Shown here: positions 40,118 to 48,915 of the stretch, in pieces | Layout of the letters: every line of letters begins with the position of its first letter | How positions within the stretch are numbered: the stretch's first letter is position 1 | Source of the DNA: Streptomyces sp. H27-H1 | GTDB lineage: Bacteria; Actinomycetota; Actinomycetes; Streptomycetales; Streptomycetaceae | DNA: 64,000 nucleotides | Direction: 5' to 3' | NCBI RefSeq assembly: GCF_026627445.1 | Contig: NZ_JAPNLJ010000012.1 | Span: forward strand, 29,654-93,653 | Program-made: the position numbers and the translations under genes | Notes under the pieces: generated by a model | The model's input: the letters and a program-made list of their open reading frames with translations, nothing else | Database searches by the model: none | What the model was told of the DNA's origin: nothing

Positions 40118-40240
40118 GGGTGCTCCTCCGAGGTCCGCGGCGGCCGTGGGGACGGCCGCCGCATGGGGGTGGGACCTGCGCCGCCCGTGAGCGTGTCCGT
40201 ATGACGTCTTGTCATGGCACGCTCACCACAGTTTTGCGTG

Positions 40241-40281
40241 AGAGTAGAAAGGTCTGGACCAACCGTCAAGAGGTCCAGACC
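40241..40281 (-). promoter_or_regulatory. Chitinase promoter with two DasR-like palindromes
   Basis: On the minus strand, TTGACG (40269-40264) and TACTCT (40246-40241) are separated by exactly 17 bp. One palindrome, GGTCCAGACC (plus-strand 40251-40260 as GGTCTGGACC), lies inside the spacer. The other (40272-40281) abuts the -35. These match the repeated elements of Streptomyces chitinase promoters and the core of the DasR site (TGGTCTAGACCA), so repression relieved by aminosugars is expected. Confidence 0.8.
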
Positions 40282-40320
40282 TTCTGTATCCGCCCCGGAA
40301 ATATTTCCGGCCGGATTCGG

Positions 40321-40962
40321 CTAGATCCCCAACTCCTGTGCCAGCACTGCCGCTTGAACCCGGCTGCGCAGCTCCAGCTTCCCCAGCACCCGGCTGACGT
40401 GGGTCTTCGCCGTCGCCTCCGCCATATCCAGGCGTACCGCGATCTCGGCGTTCGACAGGCCCTCGCCCAGGCACCCGAACACCTCCCGCTCGCGCGGGGT
40501 CAGCGATCGCACCGCCGCCGGCACGGGCACCCGTACCGGCCGTGGAGCCGCGAACTCCGCGATCAGCCGACGGGTCACCGCCGGGGCGATCGTGCCCTCC
40601 CCGCGCGCGACGGTCCGTACCGCCGCGATCAGCTCCGCCGCGTCCGCGTCCTTCAGCAGGAAGCCGGCGGCGCCCGCGCGCAGCGCCCCGAAGACGTACT
40701 CGTCCAAGTCGAAGGTGGTGAGCACGAGGACGTCGGCCAAGCCCTCCGCCACGACTTGGCGGGTCGCCGAGACCCCGTCCAGGCGCGGCATCTGCACGTC
40801 CATGAGCACCAGATCCGGCCGCAGCTCGCGGGCCAGCCGCACGGCCTCCTCCCCGTCCGCCGCCTCGCCCGCCACCTCGATGTCGCCGGCGCTGCGCAGG
40901 ATCAGCACCAGCCCGGCCCGTACCGCGCTCTGGTCCTCCGCCACCACGACCCTGATCGTCAC
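40321..40962 (-). CDS. LuxR/NarL-family response regulator
   Basis: 213 residues. The receiver domain has DQ in VVVAEDQSAVRAG, phospho-acceptor Asp in LVLMDVQMPRLDG, Thr in LVLTTFD and Lys in FLLKDADAAELI. The C-terminal LuxR HTH reads LTPREREVFGCLGEGLSNAE and TAKTHVSRVLGKLELRSRVQ. It overlaps the upstream kinase gene by 4 bases, so the two form one system. Its targets are unknown; the divergent-promoter chitinase is a neighbour but already has DasR sites. Confidence 0.95.
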   Translation of the reverse strand: MTIRVVVAEDQSAVRAGLVLILRSAGDIEVAGEAADGEEAVRLARELRPDLVLMDVQMPRLDGVSATRQVVAEGLADVLVLTTFDLDEYVFGALRAGAAGFLLKDADAAELIAAVRTVARGEGTIAPAVTRRLIAEFAAPRPVRVPVPAAVRSLTPREREVFGCLGEGLSNAEIAVRLDMAEATAKTHVSRVLGKLELRSRVQAAVLAQELGI

Positions 40963-42422
40963 GCCCGTACCCCTTCCTCCGTCACGGGCAGCGTCGCCCG
41001 GACCCGCCAGAGCGCGCCGGCGCGGCCCGCTTCGAATGTTCCGCCGAGCAACTGCGTCCGCTCCCGCATCCCGGTCAGGCCGGCGCCGGAGCCGGGTGCG
41101 CGGGGTCCGGGGCGCTCCCCGTAGGGGGAGTCGACCACGACCCGCAGCGCGCCGTCCCCGTCCCCGTCCCCGGTCCTGCTCCGCCCCGTGGGGTGGTCGC
41201 GGGCCAGGCGGACGGTGACCGTGCCGGGGGCCGCGTGTTTGAGGGCGTTGGTCAGCGACTCCTGGACGATCCGGTACGCCGCCAGCTCCACCGGGGCGGG
41301 CAGCTGCTCACGGGCCTCCCCGGATTCCGTGGCCTTCCCGGGCTCCCCGGGCCTCCCGGGCCTCCCGGTCTTCCCGGTCTTCCCGGCGGTGGCCCCGGGC
41401 CGGTCGTCGAGGAGTACGAAGTCCAGCCCGCTCCCGGCCCCGGTCGTACGCGCCTGCGCCAGCAGCGCGTCCAGCCCGTCCAGGGTCGGCGTGGCGACGG
41501 CCCCCTGCCCGGCCCCCGCGTCGCGCAGCAGTCCGATCAGGCGGCGCATCTCGGCCAGACCCTGGACGCTGTTCTCCCGGATCACCCCGAGCGCCTCGCG
41601 GCTGGTGGCGGGGGAGTCGATGGAGAGCGCGGCGGTGGAGTGGATGGCGATGGCGGAGAGGTGGTTGGCGACCATGTCGTGCAGTTCGCGGGCCATCCGG
41701 GCACGCTCGGCGACGACCGCCTGCGCGCGGTCCATCTCGGCCAGCAGCGCGGTCTGCTCGGCGCGCAGCCGGGCGGCCACGGCGGCCTCGCGGTGGTTGC
41801 GCAGGGTGGCGCCGGTCAGCGCCGGGCCGAAGCTCACGATGCCGGTGATCACGCCGATCAGCAGGGCCTGCGGGGTGCGCAGCCAGGCGACGGAGGCGAT
41901 GGTCACGGCGACGGTGATCAGCCCGGTGGTCACCGGCAGGCGGCGGGCCATGGCCGGTTTGCCGTAGACGACGGCCGCGTACATCAGGTCGGTGAAGATC
42001 AGGACGGTGGCCAGGCTCCCCACGGTGAACTGGTCGGCGACCAGCCCGGCGGTGCCGACCGCCAAAGTCGTGCGGGGCATGCTGCGGCGGAGCAGCTCCA
42101 TGGGGCCCAGGGCCAGGAGGGGCACCAGCGCCGCCCAGGCGGGGAACAGGTCCCGGGAAGCGGAGCTGTACACGCCGAGCGACCACAGGAGCAGGCCGGC
42201 GGCCACGCTGACCACGGCGAGGAGTACGTCGTCGCGGTGCGGGGGCGGGATCTTCCTGTTCACGCTCTCATCCAACAGGGTGCGGCGCGGGCGGGCATCG
42301 CCATCGGGGCCGAGGCGCCGTACATCGAAGGATGCAGTGCGCCGCGCCCGTCTTTCGTCATCGGTGACGAGGTACCGGGGCGTGCGGGGCGGGAGGCTGG
42401 ATGCGTCCCCCATCACCATCAC
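40959..42422 (-). CDS. NarL-type sensor histidine kinase
   Basis: Up to 487 residues; GTG 42263 (VNRKIPPPHRDDVLLAVVSV) is an equally likely start giving 434 residues and leaving room for a promoter. It has several membrane helices (about residues 66-190 of the long form), a HisKA_3 dimerisation domain with the phospho-His in ERARMARELHDMVANHLSAI, and a C-terminal HATPase with a shortened, Gly/Pro/Lys-rich insert (TAGKTGKTGRPGRPGEPGKA). It pairs with the adjacent response regulator. The stimulus is unknown. Confidence 0.92.
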   Translation of the reverse strand: MMVMGDASSLPPRTPRYLVTDDERRARRTASFDVRRLGPDGDARPRRTLLDESVNRKIPPPHRDDVLLAVVSVAAGLLLWSLGVYSSASRDLFPAWAALVPLLALGPMELLRRSMPRTTLAVGTAGLVADQFTVGSLATVLIFTDLMYAAVVYGKPAMARRLPVTTGLITVAVTIASVAWLRTPQALLIGVITGIVSFGPALTGATLRNHREAAVAARLRAEQTALLAEMDRAQAVVAERARMARELHDMVANHLSAIAIHSTAALSIDSPATSREALGVIRENSVQGLAEMRRLIGLLRDAGAGQGAVATPTLDGLDALLAQARTTGAGSGLDFVLLDDRPGATAGKTGKTGRPGRPGEPGKATESGEAREQLPAPVELAAYRIVQESLTNALKHAAPGTVTVRLARDHPTGRSRTGDGDGDGALRVVVDSPYGERPGPRAPGSGAGLTGMRERTQLLGGTFEAGRAGALWRVRATLPVTEEGVRA

Positions 42423-42440
42423 TCACCATCACCATCACCG
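42411..42440 (+). repeat. CATCAC-type short tandem repeat
   Basis: About five near-exact CATCAC/ACCATC units in the region between the kinase gene and the next membrane protein. If the long kinase start is used, they encode part of its first residues. Confidence 0.6.
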
Positions 42441-42457
42441 CCGGAACGGAGAGGCCC

Positions 42458-43012
42458 GTGCTCGTCGCCCTGATCATCGCCTGCGAGGTCGGTTTCTGGG
42501 TCCTGCTGACCGGCGGCCTGGCCCTGCGCTACCTCGCGAAGAAGCCGAAGCTCGGCGCGGCCGTCCTGCTGTGCGAGCCCCTGCTGGAGCTGGTCCTGCT
42601 GGTGGCCACCACCCTGGACCTGCGCGGCGGCGCCGAGCCGGACTGGAAGCACGGGGTGGCCGCGCTCTACCTCGGCTACACCGTCGCCTACGGGCACTAC
42701 ACGGTGAAGTGGCTCGACGGCCACGCCGCGTACCGCCTGGCCGGGGGCCCGAAGCCGGCCGGGGCCGGCTACGGGAGGGCGCGGGCCGTCCACGAGTGGA
42801 AGCTGGTCGGCCGGACCGTCCTCGCGGCGGCCGTCGCGATCGGCCTGCTCCAGATCGCCGTCTGGTACGTGGGCGGCTCGGGCGACACCGGCTCACTGCA
42901 GGGGTGGCAGTTCACGGCGCTGCGGATGACCGGCATCCGCGCGCTGATCGCCGCCGCCTACACGCTCTGGCCGAAACGCGCCCCCGCGCAGGCCGAACTA
43001 CAGAACCGGTAG
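42458..43012 (+). CDS. Predicted integral membrane protein
   Basis: 184 residues from GTG 42458 with GGAGAGG just upstream. It has four to five hydrophobic segments (about residues 2-22, 30-50, 66-82, 118-140 and 160-172) separated by short charged loops, including DWKHGVAALYLGYTVAYGHY. I do not recognise the family. It is divergent from the two-component genes and ends 9 bp from the convergent cobalamin adenosyltransferase gene. Confidence 0.75.
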   Translation: MLVALIIACEVGFWVLLTGGLALRYLAKKPKLGAAVLLCEPLLELVLLVATTLDLRGGAEPDWKHGVAALYLGYTVAYGHYTVKWLDGHAAYRLAGGPKPAGAGYGRARAVHEWKLVGRTVLAAAVAIGLLQIAVWYVGGSGDTGSLQGWQFTALRMTGIRALIAAAYTLWPKRAPAQAELQNR

Positions 43013-43021
43013 CTCCGGGGC

Positions 43022-43594
43022 TCAGCGCTCGCCGCCCGGAACCCACAGGACGTCGCCGACCTCCTTGTTGGCCGTGCGGGCCAGGATGAAGAGGAGGTCG
43101 GAGAGGCGGTTGAGGTAGGTGGCCGTCAGCGGGTTCATGACCTCGCCGTGCGCCTCCAGGGCCGCCCACGTGGAGCGCTCTGCCCGCCGGACCACCGTGC
43201 AGGCCTGGTGCAGGAGGGCGGCGCCGGGGGTGCCGCCGGGGAGGATGAAGCTGCGGAGCTTCTCCAGCTCGCCGTTGAAGAGGTCGCAGTCGGCCTCCAG
43301 CTTGTCCACGTAGAACTGCTCGACGCGCAGCGGCGGGTACTCGGGGTTCTCGGCGACCGGGGTGCAGAGGTCCGCGCCCACGTCGAACAGGTCGTTCTGC
43401 ACCCGGACCAGGACCTTCACGACATCGGCGGGCAGCGCGCCGAGCGCGATGGCCGTCCCGATGGCCGCGTTGGCCTCGTTGGCGTCGGCGTACGCCGAGA
43501 TCCGCACATCGGTCTTGGCCGTGCGGCTCATGTCGCCGAGCGCGGTCGTGCCCTTGTCGCCGGTGCGGGTGTAGATGCGCGTGAGGTTCACCAT
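43022..43594 (-). CDS. Cob(I)yrinic acid a,c-diamide adenosyltransferase (PduO type)
   Basis: 190 residues. It adds the 5'-deoxyadenosyl group to cobalamin, giving coenzyme B12. ATP-binding N-terminus TRTGDKGTTALGD; other motifs are DANEANAAIG, QNDLFDVGADLCTP, the VVRRAERSTWAAL helix and the C-terminal YLNRLSDLLFILAR. Adenosylcobalamin is the cofactor of methylmalonyl-CoA mutase, which connects this gene to mce and meaB at the right end. Confidence 0.95.
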   Translation of the reverse strand: MVNLTRIYTRTGDKGTTALGDMSRTAKTDVRISAYADANEANAAIGTAIALGALPADVVKVLVRVQNDLFDVGADLCTPVAENPEYPPLRVEQFYVDKLEADCDLFNGELEKLRSFILPGGTPGAALLHQACTVVRRAERSTWAALEAHGEVMNPLTATYLNRLSDLLFILARTANKEVGDVLWVPGGER

Positions 43595-43774
43595 GCCGCC
43601 AGCCTAGTGCGGGTCAACTACGGGCCCCTGGCGCACTGCTGGGCCGTCCCGGTGTGATGTCCGTCATCTGAGACGTGACGCGTGTTACTTAGCGGTCACA
43701 CCGCCCCCCACGAGCGCTAGTCTCCGCCGGAGAACGAACGAGGCTGTGCCGTATTCGAAAGCGTGGGGTGTGCA

Positions 43775-44623
43775 GTGGCTGGGAAGCTCGCCGTCATCGG
43801 TGCCGGACTGATGGGTTCCGGAATCGCGCAGGTCTCCGCTCAGGCGGGTTGGGACGTCGTGCTGCGCGACGTCACCGATGCCGCTCTGACGCGCGGTACC
43901 GACGGGATCAAGGCCTCGTACGACAGGTTCGTCTCCAAGGGCAGACTGACGGCCGAGGACGCCGAGGCCGCGCTCGCCCGCATCACCACGACCACCGAGC
44001 TCGAAGCGGTGGCCGACGCCGACATCGTCGTCGAGGCCGTCTTCGAGAAGCTCGAGGTCAAGCACGAGATCTTCCGCGCGCTCGACAAGCTCGTGCGCGA
44101 GGACGCGATCCTCGCCTCCAACACCTCGGCCATCCCGATCACCAAGATCGCGGCCGTGACGGAGCGTCCGGAGCGGGTCGTCGGCGCGCACTTCTTCTCA
44201 CCCGTCCCGATGATGCAGCTGTGCGAGCTCGTACGCGGCTACAAGACGAGCGACGAAACCCTCGCCACCACCCGGGCATTCGCCGAGTCCGTCGGCAAGA
44301 CCTGCATCGTCGTCAACCGCGACGTGGCCGGATTCGTGACAACCCGTCTGATTTCCGCACTGGTCGTCGAAGCCGCCAAACTGTACGAATCGGGCGTCGC
44401 CTCGGCGGAGGACATCGACATCGCCTGCAAGCTCGGCTTCGGCCACGCGATGGGCCCGCTGGCCACCGCGGACCTCACCGGCGTCGACATCCTGCTGCAC
44501 GCCACCAGCAACATCTACACCGAATCGCAGGACGAGAAGTTCGCGCCGCCGGAGCTGATGCGCCGCATGGTGGACGCGGGCGACATCGGCCGCAAGAGCG
44601 GTCAGGGCTTCTACAAGCACTGA
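43775..44623 (+). CDS. 3-hydroxybutyryl-CoA dehydrogenase
   Basis: 282 residues from GTG 43775 with GGGG upstream; GTG 43763 is an alternative. It oxidises or reduces 3-hydroxybutyryl/acetoacetyl-CoA with NAD(P). The Rossmann motif is VIGAGLMGSGIAQVSA, and the catalytic His/Glu pair lies in VVGAHFFSPVPMMQLCELVRG. The C-terminal domain has GFVTTRL, GFGHAMGPLATADLTGVD and GRKSGQGFYKH. It is probably used in acyl-CoA supply for the ethylmalonyl-CoA route or polyhydroxybutyrate, by inference. Confidence 0.95.
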   Translation: MAGKLAVIGAGLMGSGIAQVSAQAGWDVVLRDVTDAALTRGTDGIKASYDRFVSKGRLTAEDAEAALARITTTTELEAVADADIVVEAVFEKLEVKHEIFRALDKLVREDAILASNTSAIPITKIAAVTERPERVVGAHFFSPVPMMQLCELVRGYKTSDETLATTRAFAESVGKTCIVVNRDVAGFVTTRLISALVVEAAKLYESGVASAEDIDIACKLGFGHAMGPLATADLTGVDILLHATSNIYTESQDEKFAPPELMRRMVDAGDIGRKSGQGFYKH

Positions 44624-44782
44624 GCATCCGTTCGAATTCCTGCACCCCACAGGGTGAATTAGGTATCGGTTCGCTCACGGTCGGCAACTTCCCTGCCCCT
44701 GAGGCAGTCAGTTGCAGTGAGAGTTGCCGACCACGGACCAGTCGGACCATCCGTACTCCGTACCGCACTGCCGGGAGCACAC

Positions 44783-45106
44783 ATGCACATCAGGGGCGAC
44801 CACGCCGAACTCGCTGTCGGGGGTCGCCTCGACGTGCGCAGCGCGGCGGACGCCCGTACGGTCCTGCACACCGCCCTGGACGACGGTCACGGCGACCTCG
44901 TGCTGGACCTCACCGGGCTCGACTCCTGGGACGCGACGGGCCTCGGCGTGATCATGGGCGCCCACCGCCGGGCCGGCCGGACCGGCCGGCGGCTCGTCCT
45001 GCGCGGGGTCCCGCCGCAGATGCAGCGGCTGCTCGTGGCCACCCGGCTGCACCGGATCCTGGCGATCGAGGGCGGGCTGGAAGCGGAGTCGCTGCCCCGT
45101 GCCTGA
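44783..45106 (+). CDS. STAS-domain anti-anti-sigma factor
   Basis: 107 residues from ATG 44783 with GGGAGC six bases upstream. The whole protein is a STAS domain: MHIRGDHAELAVGGRLDVRS, then LVLDLTGLDSWDATGLGVIM, where the Ser/Thr of the D-x-T-G loop is the usual phosphorylation site. It would bind an RsbW-type anti-sigma kinase. None is adjacent. It lies between the dehydrogenase and the large ATPase and is followed by a terminator. Confidence 0.88.
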   Translation: MHIRGDHAELAVGGRLDVRSAADARTVLHTALDDGHGDLVLDLTGLDSWDATGLGVIMGAHRRAGRTGRRLVLRGVPPQMQRLLVATRLHRILAIEGGLEAESLPRA

Positions 45107-45147
45107 CGCCCGCAGGCTCTCCGCGGGAGCCGCCCGAACGTAACGGT

Positions 45148-45186
45148 CCGGTGGTGAAGGGACCCCTGCGGTTCCCGCACCACCGG
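45148..45186 (+). terminator. Terminator after the STAS gene
   Basis: CCGGTGGTG (45148-45156) pairs with CACCACCGG (45178-45186), with a further GGGA/TCCC pairing inside, 41 bp after the stop. Confidence 0.7.
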
Positions 45187-45287
45187 GCACGGTTTAGGGT
45201 TCGGGCGGAAACCGGACCAGTAGCGACAGCGGCGTGGGCGAAGGCCGGGCGAGACGACGGCGCACGGCGCGATCGGGGGACTGGGTC

Positions 45288-47993
45288 ATGGACCGCAGCA
45301 GCACACAGGGGCAGGCCGATCCGGTGGAGCAGCCCGCCCGGGTGGTGACACTGACCGCCGGGGCCTTCACCGTCACCGTGAACCCCGTCGACGGCAGCGA
45401 GATCGTGTCGACCCACCGCCCCGGCGGCGAGCCCGCCCGCACACCGGCCAAGCGCACCCCTGCCGCCCGCACCTCCCGCGCGGCCGCCGCGCGGCCCCCG
45501 GTACCGCCGGGCGCCCCAGCCGGTGCACGGCCCCTGCGGGGCCGAGAGGAAGAACGCGAGCGCCTCGTACGCCTCCTCGCGCGCGGCCGCTCCGTACGGC
45601 TGACCGGGCCGCCCGGATCCGGGCGCACGGCGCTGCTCGACGCGGTCGCCGACGCCTGCGCGGACATGGCCCCCGACGGGGTCGTACGGCTCTGCGCGTA
45701 CGGATACCAGCAGCCCTCCGAGCTGCTCCACGCGCTGTACGCCACCGTGTACGAGGCTCCGGCCGAACGCCCCGACCGGGCCGAACTCCTCGCCCGCGTG
45801 GGGGAGATAGGCGCCGTCGTCCTGATCGACGACCTCGACATGGGCGGAACCGCCCTCGACGAACTGCTGCGGGCCACGCCGGAGTGCGCCTACTTGCTCG
45901 CCGCCACCCCCGACACCCGGGCCCCCTCCGACGACTCGCACCTCGAAGAGGTCTTCCTCGGCGGACTGGCCCGCGCAGACTGCGTGGCCCTGCTCGAATC
46001 GGGCGCCGGACGGGCGCTGACGGACGAGGAGACGGCCTGGGCGGGAGACCTGCGCTTCGCCTCCGAGGGGCTGCCGCTGCGCTTCGTACAGGCCGCCGCG
46101 CTCCTGCGGCAGCGCGACGAGCTCAACCGGACCGACGCGAAGGACGAGGGCGAGGAGCCCGGCGTCTTCGAGGAGCGGCCGCGCGACACCGTGTTCGTGC
46201 CGCTGCCTACGCTTGCCGAGGCAGCCGCTCCGGCGGAGCTGCTCGCCTCACGCGTCAGCGAGTCGGCGCGGGCCGCCCTGCGGATCGCCTGCGCGCTGGG
46301 CGGGGAGCTGCCGCACCACGCGCACCTGCCCGCGCTGGTCGGAGACACACACGCGGACACAGCGGTCGCGGAGCTGCTCGACTGCGGGCTGCTGAGCCCC
46401 GTCGGGACGCGCTACCGGCTGGCCGCGGGGGTCGCGCGACAGCTGGAGGAGATCGGGTACGGGGACACCGCGGCCGAGGAGGCCCGTACGGCCGCCCGGC
46501 ACTACGCCTGGTGGACCGGGCACACCTCGGTGACCCCCGAGCGGGTCGCGGCGGAGGCCGACGCGGTACTCGCGGCACTGGCCGGGGCCGATGTGGTGGC
46601 CTCGGTACTCCTGGCCCGGACGGCGGCCCCCGCATTCGCGGCCTCGCTGTACTGGGAGGCCTGGGAGCGCGTGCTGCGCTCGGGTGCGGAGGCCGCGCGC
46701 AAGGCCGGCGAGGTCGCGGAGCAGGCGTACTTCCACCACGAACTGGGCGTACTGGCCCTGTGTGAGGGCCGCGTCGACCGGGCGCGGGCCGAGCTGGAGG
46801 CCTCGATCGGGCTGCGCGGAGCGCTGGCCGACAAGCGGGGCACCGTGGCGGGACGGCGGGCGCTGGCCCTGGTCACCGACCGGGAGGCGGCGGAGGTCCA
46901 GGTGTCGCCGCCGCTGCGGCTCGCTCCGCCGGCCGCCTCCCCGGCTCCGGCCGGGGGCGTCGCCAGGTCGGCCGGCTCGGGTCCGCTGACGGCGGCGGCG
47001 CTGGGGGTCGCGCCGGTTCCGGGGGCATCGGGTGTTCCGGGTGTTCCGGGGGCACCGCTGGTTCCGGGAACTGGCGCCACTCCGTCGGCTCCGGGCGCTT
47101 CCGGGACTTCGGGAGTTCCGCCTGTCGCAGGGGCTCGTGGGGCCGTAGGGGCTCTCGGGGCCGCGAGGACTCCGCTGGCTCCTGGTGCTCCTGGTGCTCC
47201 TGGTGGTCCAGGTGCCCCTAGTGGTCCAGGGACTGTTGCTGTTCCCGGGGCTCCGGTCACTCCGGTGACTCCTGCGGCTCCGGTGACCCCGGCGACCCTG
47301 GGGAAGGCTCTCGCGGCCCTGCCCGCGGTCGCCCCGGTACCCGAGCGCGCGGCGGCGGGGGCTTCGGGCCCCGGTACGACGGTGCTGCCCGCGGTGGCGC
47401 CGGCGGGCTCCGTGGCGCCCGCGACCCTGGCGGAGGTGTTCGAGGAAGCCTTCCCCCTCGGCACCGAGCCGGCCCCGGCGCCCAAAGCACTGCCCCAGCC
47501 GAAGCCGAAGGGGCCCGGCCGCAAGCCGCTGCTGCTGGCCGCGGCCGGGGCGCTGGCCGTGGTGGTGCTGGGCACGGTGGTCGCACTGGCGGTGACCACC
47601 GAGGACAAGACCCCGCAGCCGGCGCGCGCGCCGGGTGTCTCCACGGCGCCGACCTCGGAGGAGGCGCAGACGCCGCCGAGTTCACCCGGTCCGAGCGGCA
47701 GCGTTCCTTCGCCGGAGCCGGAAGCCTCGGCGCCCACCACGCAGGCACCGGGTACGACCCCGACGCCGCGCAAGTCGTCCACGCCGAAGCCGACGCCGAC
47801 TCCGCAGACGTCGAGCCCGGCGAACCCGCCTCCGCCGCCGGTGAGCAGTTCGGCCCCGCCGGTGAGCAGCTCGCCGCCGCCGGCTTCCCCGAGCCCGTCC
47901 CCGTCCGTGTCCTCGTCGCCGAGCGCCACGCCGACGGGACCGGTCGTTCCTCCGGAAACCACTGCGGGCGGGACGGGCGAGACGGCCCCCTGA
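45288..47993 (+). CDS. Large membrane-anchored AAA-type ATPase with collagen-like linker
   Basis: 901 residues from ATG 45288 (MDRSSTQGQADPVEQPARVV). After about 90 disordered residues there is an ATPase region (Walker A LTGPPGSGRTALLDAV about residue 106, with Arg in place of the usual Lys; Walker B-like VVLIDDLDMGG), as in NB-ARC/ORC-like modules. A helical, TPR-like stretch follows (YFHHELGVLALCEGRVDRAR). Next is a Pro/Gly/Ala linker with collagen-like GxP triplets (about 575-680), a membrane helix (about 747-772, KPLLLAAAGALAVVVLGTVV) and a Pro/Ser/Thr-rich external tail. The function is unknown; a signalling or envelope sensor is plausible. Confidence 0.8.
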   Translation: MDRSSTQGQADPVEQPARVVTLTAGAFTVTVNPVDGSEIVSTHRPGGEPARTPAKRTPAARTSRAAAARPPVPPGAPAGARPLRGREEERERLVRLLARGRSVRLTGPPGSGRTALLDAVADACADMAPDGVVRLCAYGYQQPSELLHALYATVYEAPAERPDRAELLARVGEIGAVVLIDDLDMGGTALDELLRATPECAYLLAATPDTRAPSDDSHLEEVFLGGLARADCVALLESGAGRALTDEETAWAGDLRFASEGLPLRFVQAAALLRQRDELNRTDAKDEGEEPGVFEERPRDTVFVPLPTLAEAAAPAELLASRVSESARAALRIACALGGELPHHAHLPALVGDTHADTAVAELLDCGLLSPVGTRYRLAAGVARQLEEIGYGDTAAEEARTAARHYAWWTGHTSVTPERVAAEADAVLAALAGADVVASVLLARTAAPAFAASLYWEAWERVLRSGAEAARKAGEVAEQAYFHHELGVLALCEGRVDRARAELEASIGLRGALADKRGTVAGRRALALVTDREAAEVQVSPPLRLAPPAASPAPAGGVARSAGSGPLTAAALGVAPVPGASGVPGVPGAPLVPGTGATPSAPGASGTSGVPPVAGARGAVGALGAARTPLAPGAPGAPGGPGAPSGPGTVAVPGAPVTPVTPAAPVTPATLGKALAALPAVAPVPERAAAGASGPGTTVLPAVAPAGSVAPATLAEVFEEAFPLGTEPAPAPKALPQPKPKGPGRKPLLLAAAGALAVVVLGTVVALAVTTEDKTPQPARAPGVSTAPTSEEAQTPPSSPGPSGSVPSPEPEASAPTTQAPGTTPTPRKSSTPKPTPTPQTSSPANPPPPPVSSSAPPVSSSPPPASPSPSPSVSSSPSATPTGPVVPPETTAGGTGETAP

Positions 47994-48023
47994 CGGGCCG
48001 TGCACGCCGGCCGGCGGCCGCTG

Positions 48024-48695
48024 CTAGAACAGGCGGAGCTTGTCGTCCTCGATGCCGCGCATGGCGTTGTAGTCGAGGATGACGCAGTCCATGCCGCGGT
48101 CGTTCGCCAGGACGCGGGCCTGGGGCTTGATCTCCTGGGCCGCGAAGACTCCCTTGACCGGCGCCAGGTGCGGGTCCCGGTTCAGGAGCTCCAGGTAACG
48201 CGTGAGCTGTTCGACGCCGTCGATCTCGCCGCGGCGCTTGATCTCCACCGCCACCGTCGCACCGGAGGCGTCCCGGCACAGGATGTCGACCGGCCCGATC
48301 GCGGTCATGTACTCGCGGCGGATCAGCGTGTAGCCCTCGCCGAGGGTGTCGATCCGGTCGGCCAGCAGCTCCTGCAGGTGGGCCTCGACCCCGTCCTTGA
48401 TGAGGCCCGGATCGATGCCCAGCTCGTGCGAGGAGTCGTGGAGGACTTCCTCCATGGTGATGATGAGCTTCTCGCCCGCCTTGTTGACGACGGTCCAGAC
48501 GCCGGCGTCGTCACCGCTCCCCTCCTTGAGGGTGCACGGCGGCGACATCCAGTTGAGCGGTTTGTACGCTCGGTCGTCCGCGTGGATCGAGACACTCCCG
48601 TCGGCCTTCACGAGGATCAGACGGGGTGCCGAGGGCAGATGGGCGGTGAGCCGGCCCGCGTAATCGACGGAGCAGCGGGCAATGACGAGACGCAT
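48024..48695 (-). CDS. nucS: Endonuclease NucS (EndoMS)
   Basis: 223 residues from ATG 48695 ([20 protein letters not shown]); the upstream extension to 48779 lacks family sequence. It cuts DNA at mismatches and is the core of the non-canonical MutS/MutL-free mismatch repair of actinobacteria. The N-terminal DNA-binding/dimerisation domain holds [11 protein letters not shown]. The C-terminal nuclease has Asp in [12 protein letters not shown] and ExK in [20 protein letters not shown]. It normally works with the beta clamp, and the C-terminal EDDKLRLF is the clamp-binding tail. Confidence 0.96.
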   Translation of the reverse strand: MRLVIARCSVDYAGRLTAHLPSAPRLILVKADGSVSIHADDRAYKPLNWMSPPCTLKEGSGDDAGVWTVVNKAGEKLIITMEEVLHDSSHELGIDPGLIKDGVEAHLQELLADRIDTLGEGYTLIRREYMTAIGPVDILCRDASGATVAVEIKRRGEIDGVEQLTRYLELLNRDPHLAPVKGVFAAQEIKPQARVLANDRGMDCVILDYNAMRGIEDDKLRLF

Positions 48696-48847
48696 GGTCG
48701 GCAACGCTACTCGACGAGAAGGCCTGTACGCGATTCGCCCCCGAAAGCCCCCTTCGTGGATGGCGCGTTGTATGCGCATTCTCCTGGTGCGGTCCCCACC
48801 GGGCGCCTACCGTGGTGAGCGGGAGGTTGCGACACGGGCACTCTGCG

Positions 48848-48904
48848 TCGCGAACTCCCTCCCTGCCCGTAAGGCTCCGGCAACCCAATCAGCCGGAGTC
48901 GCGA
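48848..48904 (+). promoter_or_regulatory. Leader with alternative hairpins before the SCO5389-like gene
   Basis: CTCCGGC (48875-48881) can pair with GCCGGAG (48892-48898). TCGCGAACTCC (48848-48858) can pair with GGAGTCGCGA (48895-48904), with one bulge. Both use the same GGAG, so the two folds exclude each other, and AGAGGAG, the ribosome-binding site, follows at once. Confidence 0.45.
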
Positions 48905-48915
48905 GAGGAGAACCC

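Noticed and set aside
48848..48904. Known riboswitch class (cobalamin, SAM, c-di-AMP) before the SCO5389-like gene
   Set aside because: The conserved core sequences of those classes are not present. Only generic alternative hairpins are seen, so no ligand is claimed.
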